The notes beneath the pieces are model-generated. The model was not told the DNA's origin and made no database searches. It worked only from the letters and a program-made list of their open reading frames with translations. A program made the translations under genes and the position numbers. Shown here in pieces: positions 17,259 through 27,238 of a stretch of DNA of 64,000 nucleotides (positions are counted from its first letter, which is position 1; each line of letters opens with the position of its first letter). This DNA comes from Rhodanobacter panaciterrae (lineage in GTDB: Bacteria > Pseudomonadota > Gammaproteobacteria > Xanthomonadales > Rhodanobacteraceae). The stretch is from the NCBI RefSeq assembly GCF_014651895.1, contig NZ_BMXT01000002.1, forward strand, positions 186,001-250,000, read 5' to 3'.

Positions 17259-17356
17259 TCTCCCTTCTGTCGCAGGGGAGGGCCGGCCAGGAGTCAACCG
17301 ACCTCGCGGCAAGCCCGCCCACCCCCTCCCGACCTCCCCCTGCATGCAGGGGGAGG
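17259..17356. repeat. Intergenic palindromes (units 1 and 2 of the CCTCCCC family)
   Basis: Unit 1 at about 17259-17283 is degenerate (CTCCC-TT-CTG with CAGGGGAG). Unit 2 at 17333-17356 is a perfect 24-bp palindrome centred on TGCATGCA with CCTCCCCC/GGGGGAGG arms and a CACCCCCTCCCGAC left flank. The same arms recur in five other gaps of the window. They fill most of the 171-nt gap between the oxidase and the glycosylase-like gene. Confidence 0.85.
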
Positions 17357-17401
17357 AGCTTCGCTTCGATCATGCCCTGACGTGCATCCAAGGGGCGTTG
17401 C

Positions 17402-17998
17402 GTGGCTGAATCGCTCGACAAGCTGCTCGTCGATATCCGCGCCTGCCGACTGTGCGAGGCACATCTGCCACTGGGCCCACGCCCGGTGTTGCAGGCGTCG
17501 TCCACGTCACGGCTGCTGATCGTCAGCCAGGCGCCGGGACGCAAGGTGCATGACACCGGCACTCCGTTCAACGACGTCAGTGGCGAGCGCTTGCGCGCGT
17601 GGCTGGGCATCGACCGCGATGCGTTTTACGACGCCAGCCGCATCGCGATCGTGCCGATGGGTTTCTGTTTTCCCGGTACGGGTCGCGGCGGTGATCTGCC
17701 GCCGCGACCGGAGTGCGCGCCGACTTGGCATCCGCGTTTGTTGCCGTTGCTGCGGCAAGTACGACTGACTCTGGTGATCGGTCAGTACGCGCAGGCCGGT
17801 GTGCTTGGCGTGCCGCGCGGCACCCGCCTCACCGATACCGTGCAGACGTGGCGCGATCATCTCGCGCACGGCCGTCTGCCGCTACCGCATCCGAGTCCAC
17901 GCAACCGGCTGTGGCTGGTGCGCAATCCGTGGTTCGAGACGGAACTGCTGCCGGTATTGCGCGAGCGCGTGGCGGCGACGCTGAACGACGCCGGCTGA
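17402..17998 (+). CDS. Uracil-DNA-glycosylase-family protein
   Basis: 198 residues from GTG 17402. It opens with a zinc-type knuckle ACRLCEAHLP, followed by LLIVSQAPGRKVHDTGTPFNDVSGERL. The latter is the family motif 1 in modified form: Gly-Gln is replaced by Ser-Gln and the water-activating region is PFNDVSG. Motif 2-like PLPHPSPRN lies near residue 160. This resembles uracil-DNA glycosylase superfamily members of uncertain activity (YcgM-like group) rather than classical Ung. It is preceded by the palindrome cluster and has an AAGGGGC site. Confidence 0.8.
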   Translation: MAESLDKLLVDIRACRLCEAHLPLGPRPVLQASSTSRLLIVSQAPGRKVHDTGTPFNDVSGERLRAWLGIDRDAFYDASRIAIVPMGFCFPGTGRGGDLPPRPECAPTWHPRLLPLLRQVRLTLVIGQYAQAGVLGVPRGTRLTDTVQTWRDHLAHGRLPLPHPSPRNRLWLVRNPWFETELLPVLRERVAATLNDAG

Positions 17999-18116
17999 GC
18001 CCGCGCCGCAGTGCGCCTTGCCGGGCGCCTGCCGATTCATCTAACCTGCTTGGTCTTCATGGCCACGGGCTTTCCCTCGGCCTTGCTGGGGAAATCACTA
18101 TGCGGGATATCGATTG

Positions 18117-19388
18117 ATGAGCATCAAGCTCCGTCTTGTGGCAATGAACTTCATGCAGTTTTTCGTGTGGGGTGCGTGGCTGATCACCATTGGCGCCTAC
18201 TGGTTCCAGTACCGGCACTGGTCCGGTGCGCAGTTCGGCGCGATCTTCTCGACCATGGGCATCGCCTCGCTGTTCATGCCGTCGCTGATGGGCGTGATCG
18301 CGGACAAATGGCTCAATGCGGAAAGGCTCTACGGCCTGCTGCACATCGGCGGCGCCGTGGTGTTGTTCATCATCCCCACGATCGACAACCCGACCACGCT
18401 GTTCTGGGTGATGCTGCTCAACATGATGTGCTACATGCCGACGATCTCGCTGGCGATCGCGGTGGCCTACAACGCATTGAAAACCAACGGCGCGGACGTG
18501 GTGCTGGTGTTCCCGCCGATCCGCGTATGGGGCACGGTGGGTTTCATTGCGGCGATGTGGGTGGTGAGCCTGCTGCATCTGGAAACCTCGGGCGGCCAGT
18601 TCTACGTCGCCTCCGCTGCGGCGCTGCTGCTCGGCCTGTATGCGTTCACGTTGCCGAAGTGCCCGCCGCGGCTGCGTGGCCAGGCGCACACATCGTGGCT
18701 GGATACGCTGGGCCTGACCTCGTTCACGCTGTTCAAGAACAGCAAGATGGCGATCTTCTTCCTGTTCGCGATGCTGCTGGGTGCGGCACTGCAGCTGACC
18801 AATGCCTATGGCGATACCTTCCTGCACGATTTCGCCAACGTCGATGCGTACAAGGGCATGATCGCGGTGCGTTACCCGGCGATCATCATGTCGATTTCGC
18901 AGGTTTCGGAGACGCTGTTCATCCTGGCGATTCCGTTCTTCTTCAAGCGTTTCGGCATCAAGACCGTGATGCTGATCAGCATGCTGGCGTGGGTGCTGCG
19001 CTTCGGCCTGTTCGCCTATGGCAACCCGGGGCCAGGCCTGTGGATGATCGTGATGTCGTGCATCGTCTACGGCATGGCGTTCGACTTCTTCAATATCTCG
19101 GGCTCCTTGTTTGTCGAGGAGCAGAGCGACCCGGCGATCCGCGCCAGCGCGCAAGGCCTGTTCATGCTGATGACCAACGGCGTCGGCGCGGTGCTCGGCA
19201 GCCTGATCAGCGGCAAGGTCATCGATGTGTGGTTCACCCATGCCGATGGCAGCAAGGACTGGCACGGGATCTGGACGACGTTCGCCTCGTATTCGCTCGC
19301 GGTCGCCGTGCTGTTCATGATCTTTTTCAAGCACAAGCACGATCGCGCCGCTTCGACTGCCACCGTGGACAGCCTGCATCAGGTCTGA
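18117..19388 (+). CDS. Nucleoside permease, NupG/XapB-type MFS transporter
   Basis: 423 residues from ATG 18117 with about 12 hydrophobic helices. The N-terminus LRLVAMNFMQFFVWGAWLITIGAYW and segments such as FPPIRVWGTVGFIAAMW and GMAFDFFNISGSLFVEEQ are typical of the nucleoside:H+ symporter family (PF03825). It imports nucleosides across the inner membrane. It converges on the GGDEF gene with only 6 nt between the stop codons. Confidence 0.88.
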   Translation: MSIKLRLVAMNFMQFFVWGAWLITIGAYWFQYRHWSGAQFGAIFSTMGIASLFMPSLMGVIADKWLNAERLYGLLHIGGAVVLFIIPTIDNPTTLFWVMLLNMMCYMPTISLAIAVAYNALKTNGADVVLVFPPIRVWGTVGFIAAMWVVSLLHLETSGGQFYVASAAALLLGLYAFTLPKCPPRLRGQAHTSWLDTLGLTSFTLFKNSKMAIFFLFAMLLGAALQLTNAYGDTFLHDFANVDAYKGMIAVRYPAIIMSISQVSETLFILAIPFFFKRFGIKTVMLISMLAWVLRFGLFAYGNPGPGLWMIVMSCIVYGMAFDFFNISGSLFVEEQSDPAIRASAQGLFMLMTNGVGAVLGSLISGKVIDVWFTHADGSKDWHGIWTTFASYSLAVAVLFMIFFKHKHDRAASTATVDSLHQV

Positions 19389-19394
19389 GACGGC

Positions 19395-21176
19395 TCAATG
19401 CAGCAGCGAGCTGGCGACTACCCGGTTACGACCAAACGACTTCGCTGAATACAGCGCCGCATCGGCGGCGCGCATCCAGCTGCCGAGGTCATGGCAGCGA
19501 TCGCCGTCGAACAGCGCCACACCGATGCTGATCGTGATGTGATCCAGCGGCACCGCAGCCGGTAACGACAGTGCGGCGACGCCGGCACGCAGGGTCTCGG
19601 CCAGGCGTAACCCGGCGTCCGCACCCAGCCGCGGACACAGCACGGCAAACTCCTCGCCACCGATGCGCGCGATGTGGCCGACGTCGACGATCGCGCAGCT
19701 CAGGTAGTCCGCCACCATCGACAGCACACGATCGCCCTGCGGATGGCCGGCGCTGTCGTTGACCCGCTTGAAGTGGTCGAAATCGATCAGCATCAGCACA
19801 TGCGTCAGCCGCGGCGCATGGTCGTCGCCGAGCAAGGCGGTGGCGCGCTGCATGAAGGCGCGGCGATTGTCGACGCCGGTCAGCGGATCGCGCAGCGCCT
19901 GTACCCGCAATTCGGCCGCATACCGGCGCTGTGCGCGCAGCAACAGATACAACAGGCCGGCGATCAGGATAAGCGCCACGCTGACGCCCTTGGTCAGCAT
20001 GCCGACCAGCGCCTGACGCTGCTGCGACTCGACATGCTCGGCGGCCTCGGCCTGCGCTGTCTTGAGCGCCAGTTCCTGCAATCGATTCTGGTGCTCCAGG
20101 GTCTGGATGCGCAGTTCGTTTTCGCGTGTTGCATAACGCGCTTCCAGCGAGACCTCATCCGAGTGCAGTGTCGTGGCATTGCGCTCGCCGAGCAGGCGGA
20201 TGACTTCACGCGCATCATCCAGCGCCTGGCGCGGCTGGCCAGCCTGTTCGCTCATCCGGCTGCGACGCTCCAGCAGCTCGGGCAGCAGGCCATCCATCTT
20301 CGCGGCGCGGGCATCGTCCACCGCGGCGCTGATCGTGGACAACGCCCGCGCCGACTGGCCCAGCGTGGCGTAGTCGAGGGCGATGTTCGCGCGCGAAACC
20401 AGCGCGTCGCTGATCCGGCCGGTGGCCTGCTCCTGCGCCAGCGACGCCTGCGACAGCAGCAGTGCCTCCTTCGCCCGGCCGACCTTGAGATACATCTGCG
20501 CCAGGTTGTCACCCACCATGGCTACCATCTGCTCGGCGCCGAGGCTGGCGAAGTGCTGACGCGAGCGTTGATAGAGTTCGATCGCTTTCTCAGGCTGGTT
20601 CAGGCCAGCGAAGTTCACGCCCTGGTCGTTCTCGGCCTCGGCCAGACTCCAGGTGTCGCCGAGGGCGCGATAGGCGTCCTGCGCCTGTTCGCACAGCGGC
20701 ATCGCGCCGCTGGCCCGTTCACTCATTGCATAGGCATCGCACAGGTTGTACTTGGCCCAGGCGATGATTTTCGGGTCGGTCGCATCCTGCACTTTCGCAG
20801 CCGCGCGCAAGGCCTCGCTGATACCGTCACCATTCCCGCTGGCGATCAGATGGCGCGAGCGCAGGAAGCCGGCCGACGCCGCGGCCAGATCGTAGTGCCG
20901 CGCCGCTGCCAGGCTGTCCAGCCGCAGCAGTGCCTCGGTCAGCGCAGTGTCGTCATTGACGTTGACCGCCGCGGTGCCCATCAGCCACAGCAGATCGCGC
21001 TCCTGTGCCGGTGCCGCGCTGCCGCCCAGCTTGTCCAGTTGCTGGCGCATGTCCGCGATCAATCCATGCGGATCGGCTTCGGTGCGGTAGCGCAAGGCAT
21101 CGCGTGCGGACATGGCAACGCCGGCATGCGCAAGCATCGCCAGCAGATACAAACCGATGATCAGCATCCCCCGCAT
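19395..21176 (-). CDS. TPR-containing diguanylate cyclase (GGDEF)
   Basis: About 593 residues from ATG 21176. I chose this start because AGGGG lies 9 nt upstream and a signal/anchor segment (MLIIGLYLLAMLAHAGVAMSA) follows; the open frame extends to 21257. A long periplasmic TPR-like helical region is followed by one transmembrane helix (GVSVALILIAGLLYLLL), a coiled coil before it, and a C-terminal GGDEF domain with an intact GGEEF signature at about residue 506 (IARIGGEEFAVL). This predicts an active c-di-GMP synthase controlled by an extracytoplasmic signal. c-di-GMP commonly controls exopolysaccharide in this order, but a link to the cluster at 46-64 kb is speculative. Confidence 0.88.
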   Translation of the reverse strand: MRGMLIIGLYLLAMLAHAGVAMSARDALRYRTEADPHGLIADMRQQLDKLGGSAAPAQERDLLWLMGTAAVNVNDDTALTEALLRLDSLAAARHYDLAAASAGFLRSRHLIASGNGDGISEALRAAAKVQDATDPKIIAWAKYNLCDAYAMSERASGAMPLCEQAQDAYRALGDTWSLAEAENDQGVNFAGLNQPEKAIELYQRSRQHFASLGAEQMVAMVGDNLAQMYLKVGRAKEALLLSQASLAQEQATGRISDALVSRANIALDYATLGQSARALSTISAAVDDARAAKMDGLLPELLERRSRMSEQAGQPRQALDDAREVIRLLGERNATTLHSDEVSLEARYATRENELRIQTLEHQNRLQELALKTAQAEAAEHVESQQRQALVGMLTKGVSVALILIAGLLYLLLRAQRRYAAELRVQALRDPLTGVDNRRAFMQRATALLGDDHAPRLTHVLMLIDFDHFKRVNDSAGHPQGDRVLSMVADYLSCAIVDVGHIARIGGEEFAVLCPRLGADAGLRLAETLRAGVAALSLPAAVPLDHITISIGVALFDGDRCHDLGSWMRAADAALYSAKSFGRNRVVASSLLH

Positions 21177-21282
21177 CGCGGCCATCCCCTGGCAGGCCCG
21201 AACGGCTTGCATTCTCCGCCATGTCACATGACAAGCAAGTGCCCGCCGCATGGGCATCCCGTCGTCGTGCCGTTGCTGCAGT

Positions 21283-21294
21283 TACAATGGCGGG
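21283..21294 (+). promoter_or_regulatory. -10-like TACAAT with 6-nt spacer to dusB ATG
   Basis: TACAAT (21283-21288) lies exactly 6 nt before ATG 21295, and no Shine-Dalgarno element is present. This is consistent with a leaderless transcript. A small inverted repeat TGTCA-CA-TGACA (21222-21233) lies further upstream, between dusB and the divergent GGDEF gene. Confidence 0.55.
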
Positions 21295-22281
21295 ATGCGC
21301 ATCGGCCCTTATCTGATCGACCCGCCCGTGGTGCTCGCCCCGATGGCAGGCGTCACCGACAAGCCGTTCCGCCTGCTGTGCAAGCGGCTGGGCGCGGGTC
21401 TGGCCGTGTCGGAAATGACCAATGCCGACCCGCGCCTGTGGCATACGCGCAAGTCGCTGCAGCGAATGGACCACGTCGGCGAGCCCGAACCGGTCAGCGT
21501 GCAGATCGCCGGCTACGACCCGGCGATGCTGGCCGAGGCGGCCCGCTTCAACGTCGCCAACGGCGCGCAGATCATCGACATCAACATGGGTTGCCCGGCC
21601 AAGAAGGTATGCAATGTATGGTCCGGTTCGGCGCTGCTGCAGGACGAGCCGCTGGTCGCGCGCATCGTCAAGGCAGTGGTCGACGCGGTCGAGGTGCCGG
21701 TGACGCTGAAGATCCGCACCGGCTGGGACCGGCAGAACCGCAACGCGCTGAACATCGCGCGCATCGCCGAGGACAATGGCATCGCCGCGCTGGCCGTGCA
21801 CGGGCGCACCCGCGCCGACAAGTACGAAGGCGACGCCGAATACGACACCATCACCGCGGTGAAAGCCACGGTGCGCATTCCGGTGCTGGCCAATGGCGAC
21901 GTGAACACGCCGCAGCAGGCGCGCCATGTCTTCGACGTCACCGGCGCCGATGCGCTGATGATCGGCCGCGGTGCGCAGGGCCGACCATGGATCTTCCGCG
22001 AGATCGCCCACTATCTGGCCACTGGCGAGCTGTTGCCCGAGCCGGAGCCGGTCGAAGTCGCCGCGATCCTGCTCGGCCATCTTGAGCAGCTCTACGCGTT
22101 CTATGGCGAGCTGGCCGGTGTGCGCATCGCGCGCAAGCACCTGGGTTGGTACGCCAAGGACCGGCCGGAGAACGCTGCATTCCGGCAGGTAGTCAACCGC
22201 GCCGAATCGGCCGACGCCCAGCTGCGCCTGACCCGCGACTATTTCGCCGCCCTTGCCGCTGGCGAACGGCTGGCGGCCTGA
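21295..22281 (+). CDS. dusB: tRNA-dihydrouridine synthase B
   Basis: 328 residues. It has an FMN-dependent Dus TIM barrel with LAPMAGVTDKPFR at the N-terminus, the NMGCPAKKVCNVWSGSAL motif carrying the catalytic Cys, the HGRTR motif (AVHGRTRADKY) and the FMN phosphate loop LMIGRGAQGRPWIF. The NMGCPAKKV form points to DusB rather than DusA or DusC. It reduces uridines in the tRNA D-loop. Its start follows the leaderless-type -10 motif. Confidence 0.92.
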   Translation: MRIGPYLIDPPVVLAPMAGVTDKPFRLLCKRLGAGLAVSEMTNADPRLWHTRKSLQRMDHVGEPEPVSVQIAGYDPAMLAEAARFNVANGAQIIDINMGCPAKKVCNVWSGSALLQDEPLVARIVKAVVDAVEVPVTLKIRTGWDRQNRNALNIARIAEDNGIAALAVHGRTRADKYEGDAEYDTITAVKATVRIPVLANGDVNTPQQARHVFDVTGADALMIGRGAQGRPWIFREIAHYLATGELLPEPEPVEVAAILLGHLEQLYAFYGELAGVRIARKHLGWYAKDRPENAAFRQVVNRAESADAQLRLTRDYFAALAAGERLAA

Positions 22282-22452
22282 GCAGAACCTCCCGCGGAAC
22301 CCGCCATATATGTTGAACGGCCGTCCAAACGGCTGAACATCCGCCTAACCCCCTGCCCCGCAGAATCCGTGCGGGCTGCAAAACCTGGGGCGGGGATGTA
22401 TCATGCCCAACTTCTTTTATCTCTCTATCCGCACGAAAGGATATATACCGCG
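22282..22452 (+). promoter_or_regulatory. metK upstream region: repeats, hairpin and -10-like element
   Basis: 171 nt. It holds two AACGGC repeats 12 nt apart flanked by GTTGAA and TGAACAT (about 22313-22340). It also has a CCCGCA/TGCGGG hairpin near 22357-22375 and C-rich and G-rich tracts that could pair alternatively. TATCAT (22399-22404) would start a leader of about 42 nt ending in AAAGGA and the metK ATG. If this is the promoter, the repeats are an operator rather than a riboswitch. I could not match it to a known SAM riboswitch class. Confidence 0.4.
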
Positions 22453-23652
<1,200 letters not shown>

Positions 23653-23675
23653 GCCGACGTCACACGCTGCAAACG

Positions 23676-23706
23676 AACGGGCCGCCTTGTGCGGCCCGTT
23701 TTTTTA
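23676..23706 (+). terminator. Rho-independent terminator of metK
   Basis: A perfect 10-bp stem AACGGGCCGC/GCGGCCCGTT (23676-23685 with 23691-23700) and 5-nt loop CTTGT is followed by a T-run, 24 nt after the metK stop. Confidence 0.92.
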
Positions 23707-23750
23707 TCGCACGCAGACGTGTCCGCCATGGGTGTGATCGCCGCACCAGC

Positions 23751-23762
23751 TACAATGGGCGG
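23751..23762 (+). promoter_or_regulatory. -10-like TACAAT with 6-nt spacer to uup ATG
   Basis: TACAAT (23751-23756) is followed by exactly 6 nt (GGGCGG) and then ATG 23763, the same geometry as dusB and trmB. It lies just downstream of the metK terminator, so uup has its own promoter. Confidence 0.55.
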
Positions 23763-25637
23763 ATGTCTCTTATCCAATTGCAACGCGTCGACTTCAGCAT
23801 CGGCGGCCCACTCCTGCTCGAACACGTCGATCTGTCGATCGAGGCGAACGAGCGTGTCTGCATCGTCGGTCGCAACGGCGAAGGCAAATCCACCCTGATG
23901 AAGCTGATCGCCGGCGAGCTGCATGCCGACGACGGCGAGGTGCGCATCCAGAACGGCATCGTGGTCGCGCGGATGGCGCAGGAAGTGCCGCAAGGCACCG
24001 CCGGCAGCGTGTTCGACGTGGTTGCCGAGGGGCTGGGCGATCTCGGCCATCTGCTGGCGCGCTATCACCACCTGCTGCATGAGCTGCACACGCAGGCCGA
24101 TTTCGATGCACTGGGCGAGGTGCAACATCAGATCGAGGCACAGCACGGCTGGGACCTGGATCGCCGCGTCACCGAAGTATTGACCCAGCTGGAACTGCCC
24201 GGCGACACCGACTTCGCCGCGTTGTCCGGCGGCATGAAGCGCCGCGTGCTGCTGGCGCAGGCGCTGGTACGCAAGCCGGACGTGCTGTTGCTCGACGAGC
24301 CGACCAACCACCTCGACATCGAGGCGATCGGCTGGCTGGAAAGCTTCCTCAAGCAATTCGCCGGCAGCATCATCTTCGTCACCCATGACCGCAGCTTCCT
24401 CCGTGCGCTGGCCACGCGCATCGTCGAGATCGACCGCGGCGCGCTGACCGACTGGCCGGGCGACTACGACAACTACCTGCGCCGCCGCGAAGAGCGCCTG
24501 CACGCCGAGTCGCAGGCGAACGCGCTGTTCGACAAGAAACTGGCACAGGAAGAAGTGTGGATCCGCCAGGGCATCAAGGCCCGGCGCACCCGCAACGAAG
24601 GCCGCGTGCGCGCGCTGAAGGCTCTGCGCAACGAGCGTGCCGAGCGGCGCAACCTCACCGGCAACGCGAAGATGGCGCTGGCCACGGCGCAGTCGTCCGG
24701 CAAGAAGGTGATCGATCTCGAGCATGTGCATCAGGCCTACGGTGGCCGCGTGCTGATCGACGACCTGTCCACCACGATCATGCGCGGCGACCGCATCGGC
24801 ATCATCGGCCCGAACGGCGCCGGCAAGAGCACCCTGCTGAAGATCATGCTGGGCGAGCTGAAGCCGCAGCGCGGCGAAGCGACCCTGGGTACCAGCCTGC
24901 AGATCGCCTACTTCGACCAGCATCGCCTGCAGCTCAACGACAGCTTGAACGCGCTGGACAACGTCGCCGAAGGCCGCGAGTTCATCGAGCTCAACGGCCA
25001 GCGCAAGCACATCATCGGCTACCTGCAGGATTTCCTGTTCTCGCCCGAGCGTGCGCGCTCACCGATCACCCGATTGTCCGGCGGCGAGCGCAATCGCCTG
25101 CTGCTGGCGAAGCTGTTTGCGCAGCCGTCCAACCTGCTGGTGATGGATGAGCCGACCAACGATCTGGACGTCGAGACGCTGGAGTTGCTGGAGGAACTGC
25201 TGACCGACTACCAGGGCACCTTGCTGCTGGTCTCGCACGATCGCGCCTTCCTCGACAACGTCGTATCCAGCACGCTGGTGCTGGAAGGCCAAGGCCAGAT
25301 CGGCGAGTACGTGGGCGGCTATACCGACTGGCTGCGCCAGCGGCCCAGCGCACGCAGTGCGGCGACACCCAAGCCTGCAACATCCAGCCCTGCCATCACG
25401 ACTGCACCCGTGGAAGCCAAGCGCAAGCGGAGCTTCAAGGAACAGCGTGAGCTGGAGCAGTTGCCGAAGCGGATCGAGCAACTGGAAACGGCGATCGCCG
25501 CCCACGGCGAGGCGATGAACGACCCGGCGTTCTTCAAGCAGGACAGTGCCACCATTACCCGTGCCAATGAGGCCGTCGCCGCCTTGCAGGCCGAACTCGA
25601 TGCCGCCTATGCGCGCTGGACCGAGCTGGACAGCTGA
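23763..25637 (+). CDS. uup: ABC-F ATPase, Uup type
   Basis: 624 residues with two ABC domains in one chain and no membrane segments. Domain 1 has Walker A GRNGEGKST, signature LSGGMKRR and Walker B LLLDEPTNHLD. Domain 2 has GPNGAGKST, LSGGERNR and LVMDEPTNDLD. The linker is rich in Arg and Glu, and a C-terminal coiled coil (FKEQRELEQLPKRIEQLE onward) is the Uup hallmark, able to bind DNA in E. coli. ABC-F proteins act on ribosomes; Uup is also linked to genome stability. It converges on the PBP7-like gene. Confidence 0.9.
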   Translation: MSLIQLQRVDFSIGGPLLLEHVDLSIEANERVCIVGRNGEGKSTLMKLIAGELHADDGEVRIQNGIVVARMAQEVPQGTAGSVFDVVAEGLGDLGHLLARYHHLLHELHTQADFDALGEVQHQIEAQHGWDLDRRVTEVLTQLELPGDTDFAALSGGMKRRVLLAQALVRKPDVLLLDEPTNHLDIEAIGWLESFLKQFAGSIIFVTHDRSFLRALATRIVEIDRGALTDWPGDYDNYLRRREERLHAESQANALFDKKLAQEEVWIRQGIKARRTRNEGRVRALKALRNERAERRNLTGNAKMALATAQSSGKKVIDLEHVHQAYGGRVLIDDLSTTIMRGDRIGIIGPNGAGKSTLLKIMLGELKPQRGEATLGTSLQIAYFDQHRLQLNDSLNALDNVAEGREFIELNGQRKHIIGYLQDFLFSPERARSPITRLSGGERNRLLLAKLFAQPSNLLVMDEPTNDLDVETLELLEELLTDYQGTLLLVSHDRAFLDNVVSSTLVLEGQGQIGEYVGGYTDWLRQRPSARSAATPKPATSSPAITTAPVEAKRKRSFKEQRELEQLPKRIEQLETAIAAHGEAMNDPAFFKQDSATITRANEAVAALQAELDAAYARWTELDS

Positions 25638-25658
25638 GGCCTGCGCGACCGACGAGGG

Positions 25659-26813
25659 TCAGTCGCGTCGCGGCATTGTCGCGGATGGTTTCTTGCCGGA
25701 GTGGCGCGTGGCCAACTTTGTCGCGCCTCCGGTACCGTGAGTGCGTTCGTGGCGTAGGCAGCCAGCCCGGCTTTTGCCGCCTTTCCGGCACACGGCGCGA
25801 GACTGGCTGGCCACCACGCTGCGGGTATGCCGACGCGATGCCACCATTTTCTTCGCGCGCGGCCCCACCCTCGGGACAGTCGACGCCTCGGCGCTGCTGA
25901 TCGGTGACAGCGCGGCGAGTACCCGGTGCGTCATGCTGCGATCGGGCATGCCAGCTTCGGCGACCATTTCAGGCGAAATCTGCCGATGCTCGAAACCGTC
26001 GTCCAGCATGTGCGCCATCAGATTGTCGCGGGCGAGCGAGGTGCGTCCGCCCATGACCACGCCGAACAGACGTTGGCCATCGCGCACAGCGGTGGAGGCC
26101 AGGTTGAAACCGGCAGCGTCGGTGAAGCCGGTCTTGAGCCCGTCCATGCCCGGGTAACGATCCATCAGACGGTTGTGACCACGTATCAGCTGACCGCGGA
26201 ACCTGAATTCACGGGTGGCGAAATAAGGTGCCTCGCGAGGGAAATCGCGATAGAGCGCCATCGCCAGCTTGCCAATGTCGCGTGCCGTGGTGGCGTCATC
26301 CCGGTTGGGCAGGCCCGAGGCATTGCCGAATCGGGTATTCGTCATGCCCAGCAACAGGCCTTGGGCATTCATCATCTCGACGAAGTGATCCTCGGAGCCG
26401 CCCAGCTTCTCGGCCACCACCGTGGCAGCGTCGTTGGCCGACTTGGTGATCATGCCAAAAATGCAGTCCTGCACCGAGATGGTCTGACCGGCGCGCAGGC
26501 CGAGCTTGGTCGGCGCCTTGTTCGCTGCCCGGGCCGAGACCGGCAACAGCTGATCCAGCGTGAGCCGCCCATTTTCCAGTGCCTGGAAGGTGAGATAGAG
26601 CGTCATCATTTTGGTCAGCGAAGCCGGATGATTGAGCTCGTCCGGGTTGACTGCACTGAGCACGTTGCCCGTTGTGGCATCGAGCACCAGTGCGGCATGG
26701 CCCGCATGGGCGTTACCGACAAAACCGCCCACACCACATACCAGCAAGGCCGCCAGTGTCATGCGGCCCAGCCTGCGCAGTGACCGGGTGAGCCTGGGGA
26801 AGTTGACATGCAT
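25659..26813 (-). CDS. D-Ala-D-Ala carboxy/endopeptidase, PBP7-like (peptidase S11)
   Basis: 384 residues from ATG 26813 (GAGGAT site upstream). A signal peptide ends near NAHAG. The S11 penicillin-binding domain has SxxK (S65-L-T-K68), SxN (S125-A-N127) and KTG (K227-T-G229). The C-terminal about 80 residues are strongly basic and low in complexity (RRHTRSVVASQSRAVCRKGGKSR), so the protein may bind wall or nucleic-acid-like polyanions. It trims peptidoglycan peptides in the periplasm. DacA/DacC-like or PbpG-like cannot be separated by eye. Confidence 0.88.
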   Translation of the reverse strand: MHVNFPRLTRSLRRLGRMTLAALLVCGVGGFVGNAHAGHAALVLDATTGNVLSAVNPDELNHPASLTKMMTLYLTFQALENGRLTLDQLLPVSARAANKAPTKLGLRAGQTISVQDCIFGMITKSANDAATVVAEKLGGSEDHFVEMMNAQGLLLGMTNTRFGNASGLPNRDDATTARDIGKLAMALYRDFPREAPYFATREFRFRGQLIRGHNRLMDRYPGMDGLKTGFTDAAGFNLASTAVRDGQRLFGVVMGGRTSLARDNLMAHMLDDGFEHRQISPEMVAEAGMPDRSMTHRVLAALSPISSAEASTVPRVGPRAKKMVASRRHTRSVVASQSRAVCRKGGKSRAGCLRHERTHGTGGATKLATRHSGKKPSATMPRRD

Positions 26814-27072
26814 TCGGGCGATCCTCGATTCCTGGTGCAACGATAGCGTGAACCCTACGTCAAAATCCATAGATTCTCACTTGAACTAACCGATACAAAT
26901 ACATGTTCTGCAATGAAAATCATGTCGATGAATGCAGCCTGCATACCCGTATCCGCAGGCAACACGGCAGCCAAGCAAGTCATGCGCCGAACCACGGCGT
27001 GCCTCCGCGGATCAAATAACAGCCCGAAGACGGCCGTTACCGCGGCGTATCATCGCCATCCGTCCACCGCGA

Positions 27073-27234
27073 ATGATCGCCATGTACACGCTCTGTTACG
27101 CCCCCGGTTCGGCCAACCTGCTGGTGCCTCTGACCCTGCTTGAATGTGGCGCACCGTACCGGCTGGAGCACGTGGACCTGGATGCCGGGCAGCAACGCCT
27201 GCGTGAGACTGAAGGGCTGACCGAGTGGGCCTGA
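27073..27234 (+). pseudogene. Truncated glutathione S-transferase fragment
   Basis: From ATG 27073 (or 27082) the frame reads MYTLCYAPGSANLLVPLTLL-type sequence, the start of the GST N-terminal thioredoxin fold, and ends after about 53 codons at TGA 27232-27234. GSTs have about 200 residues, so most of the protein is missing and the downstream DNA belongs to the GIY-YIG gene. This is most likely the remnant of a deleted gene, although expression of a small peptide cannot be excluded. The 26814-27072 gap upstream holds nothing else recognisable. Confidence 0.65.
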
Positions 27235-27238
27235 GCGC

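Noticed and set aside
19674-22085. An 803-codon + strand frame across the GGDEF gene and dusB
   Set aside because: It is antisense to the GGDEF gene and out of frame in dusB; the translation is Gln/Arg/His-rich without domains.
22340-22400. Known SAM riboswitch before metK
   Set aside because: I could not find the conserved cores of SAM-I, SAM-II, SAM/SAH or SAM-V, and the likely -10 is downstream of the hairpin.
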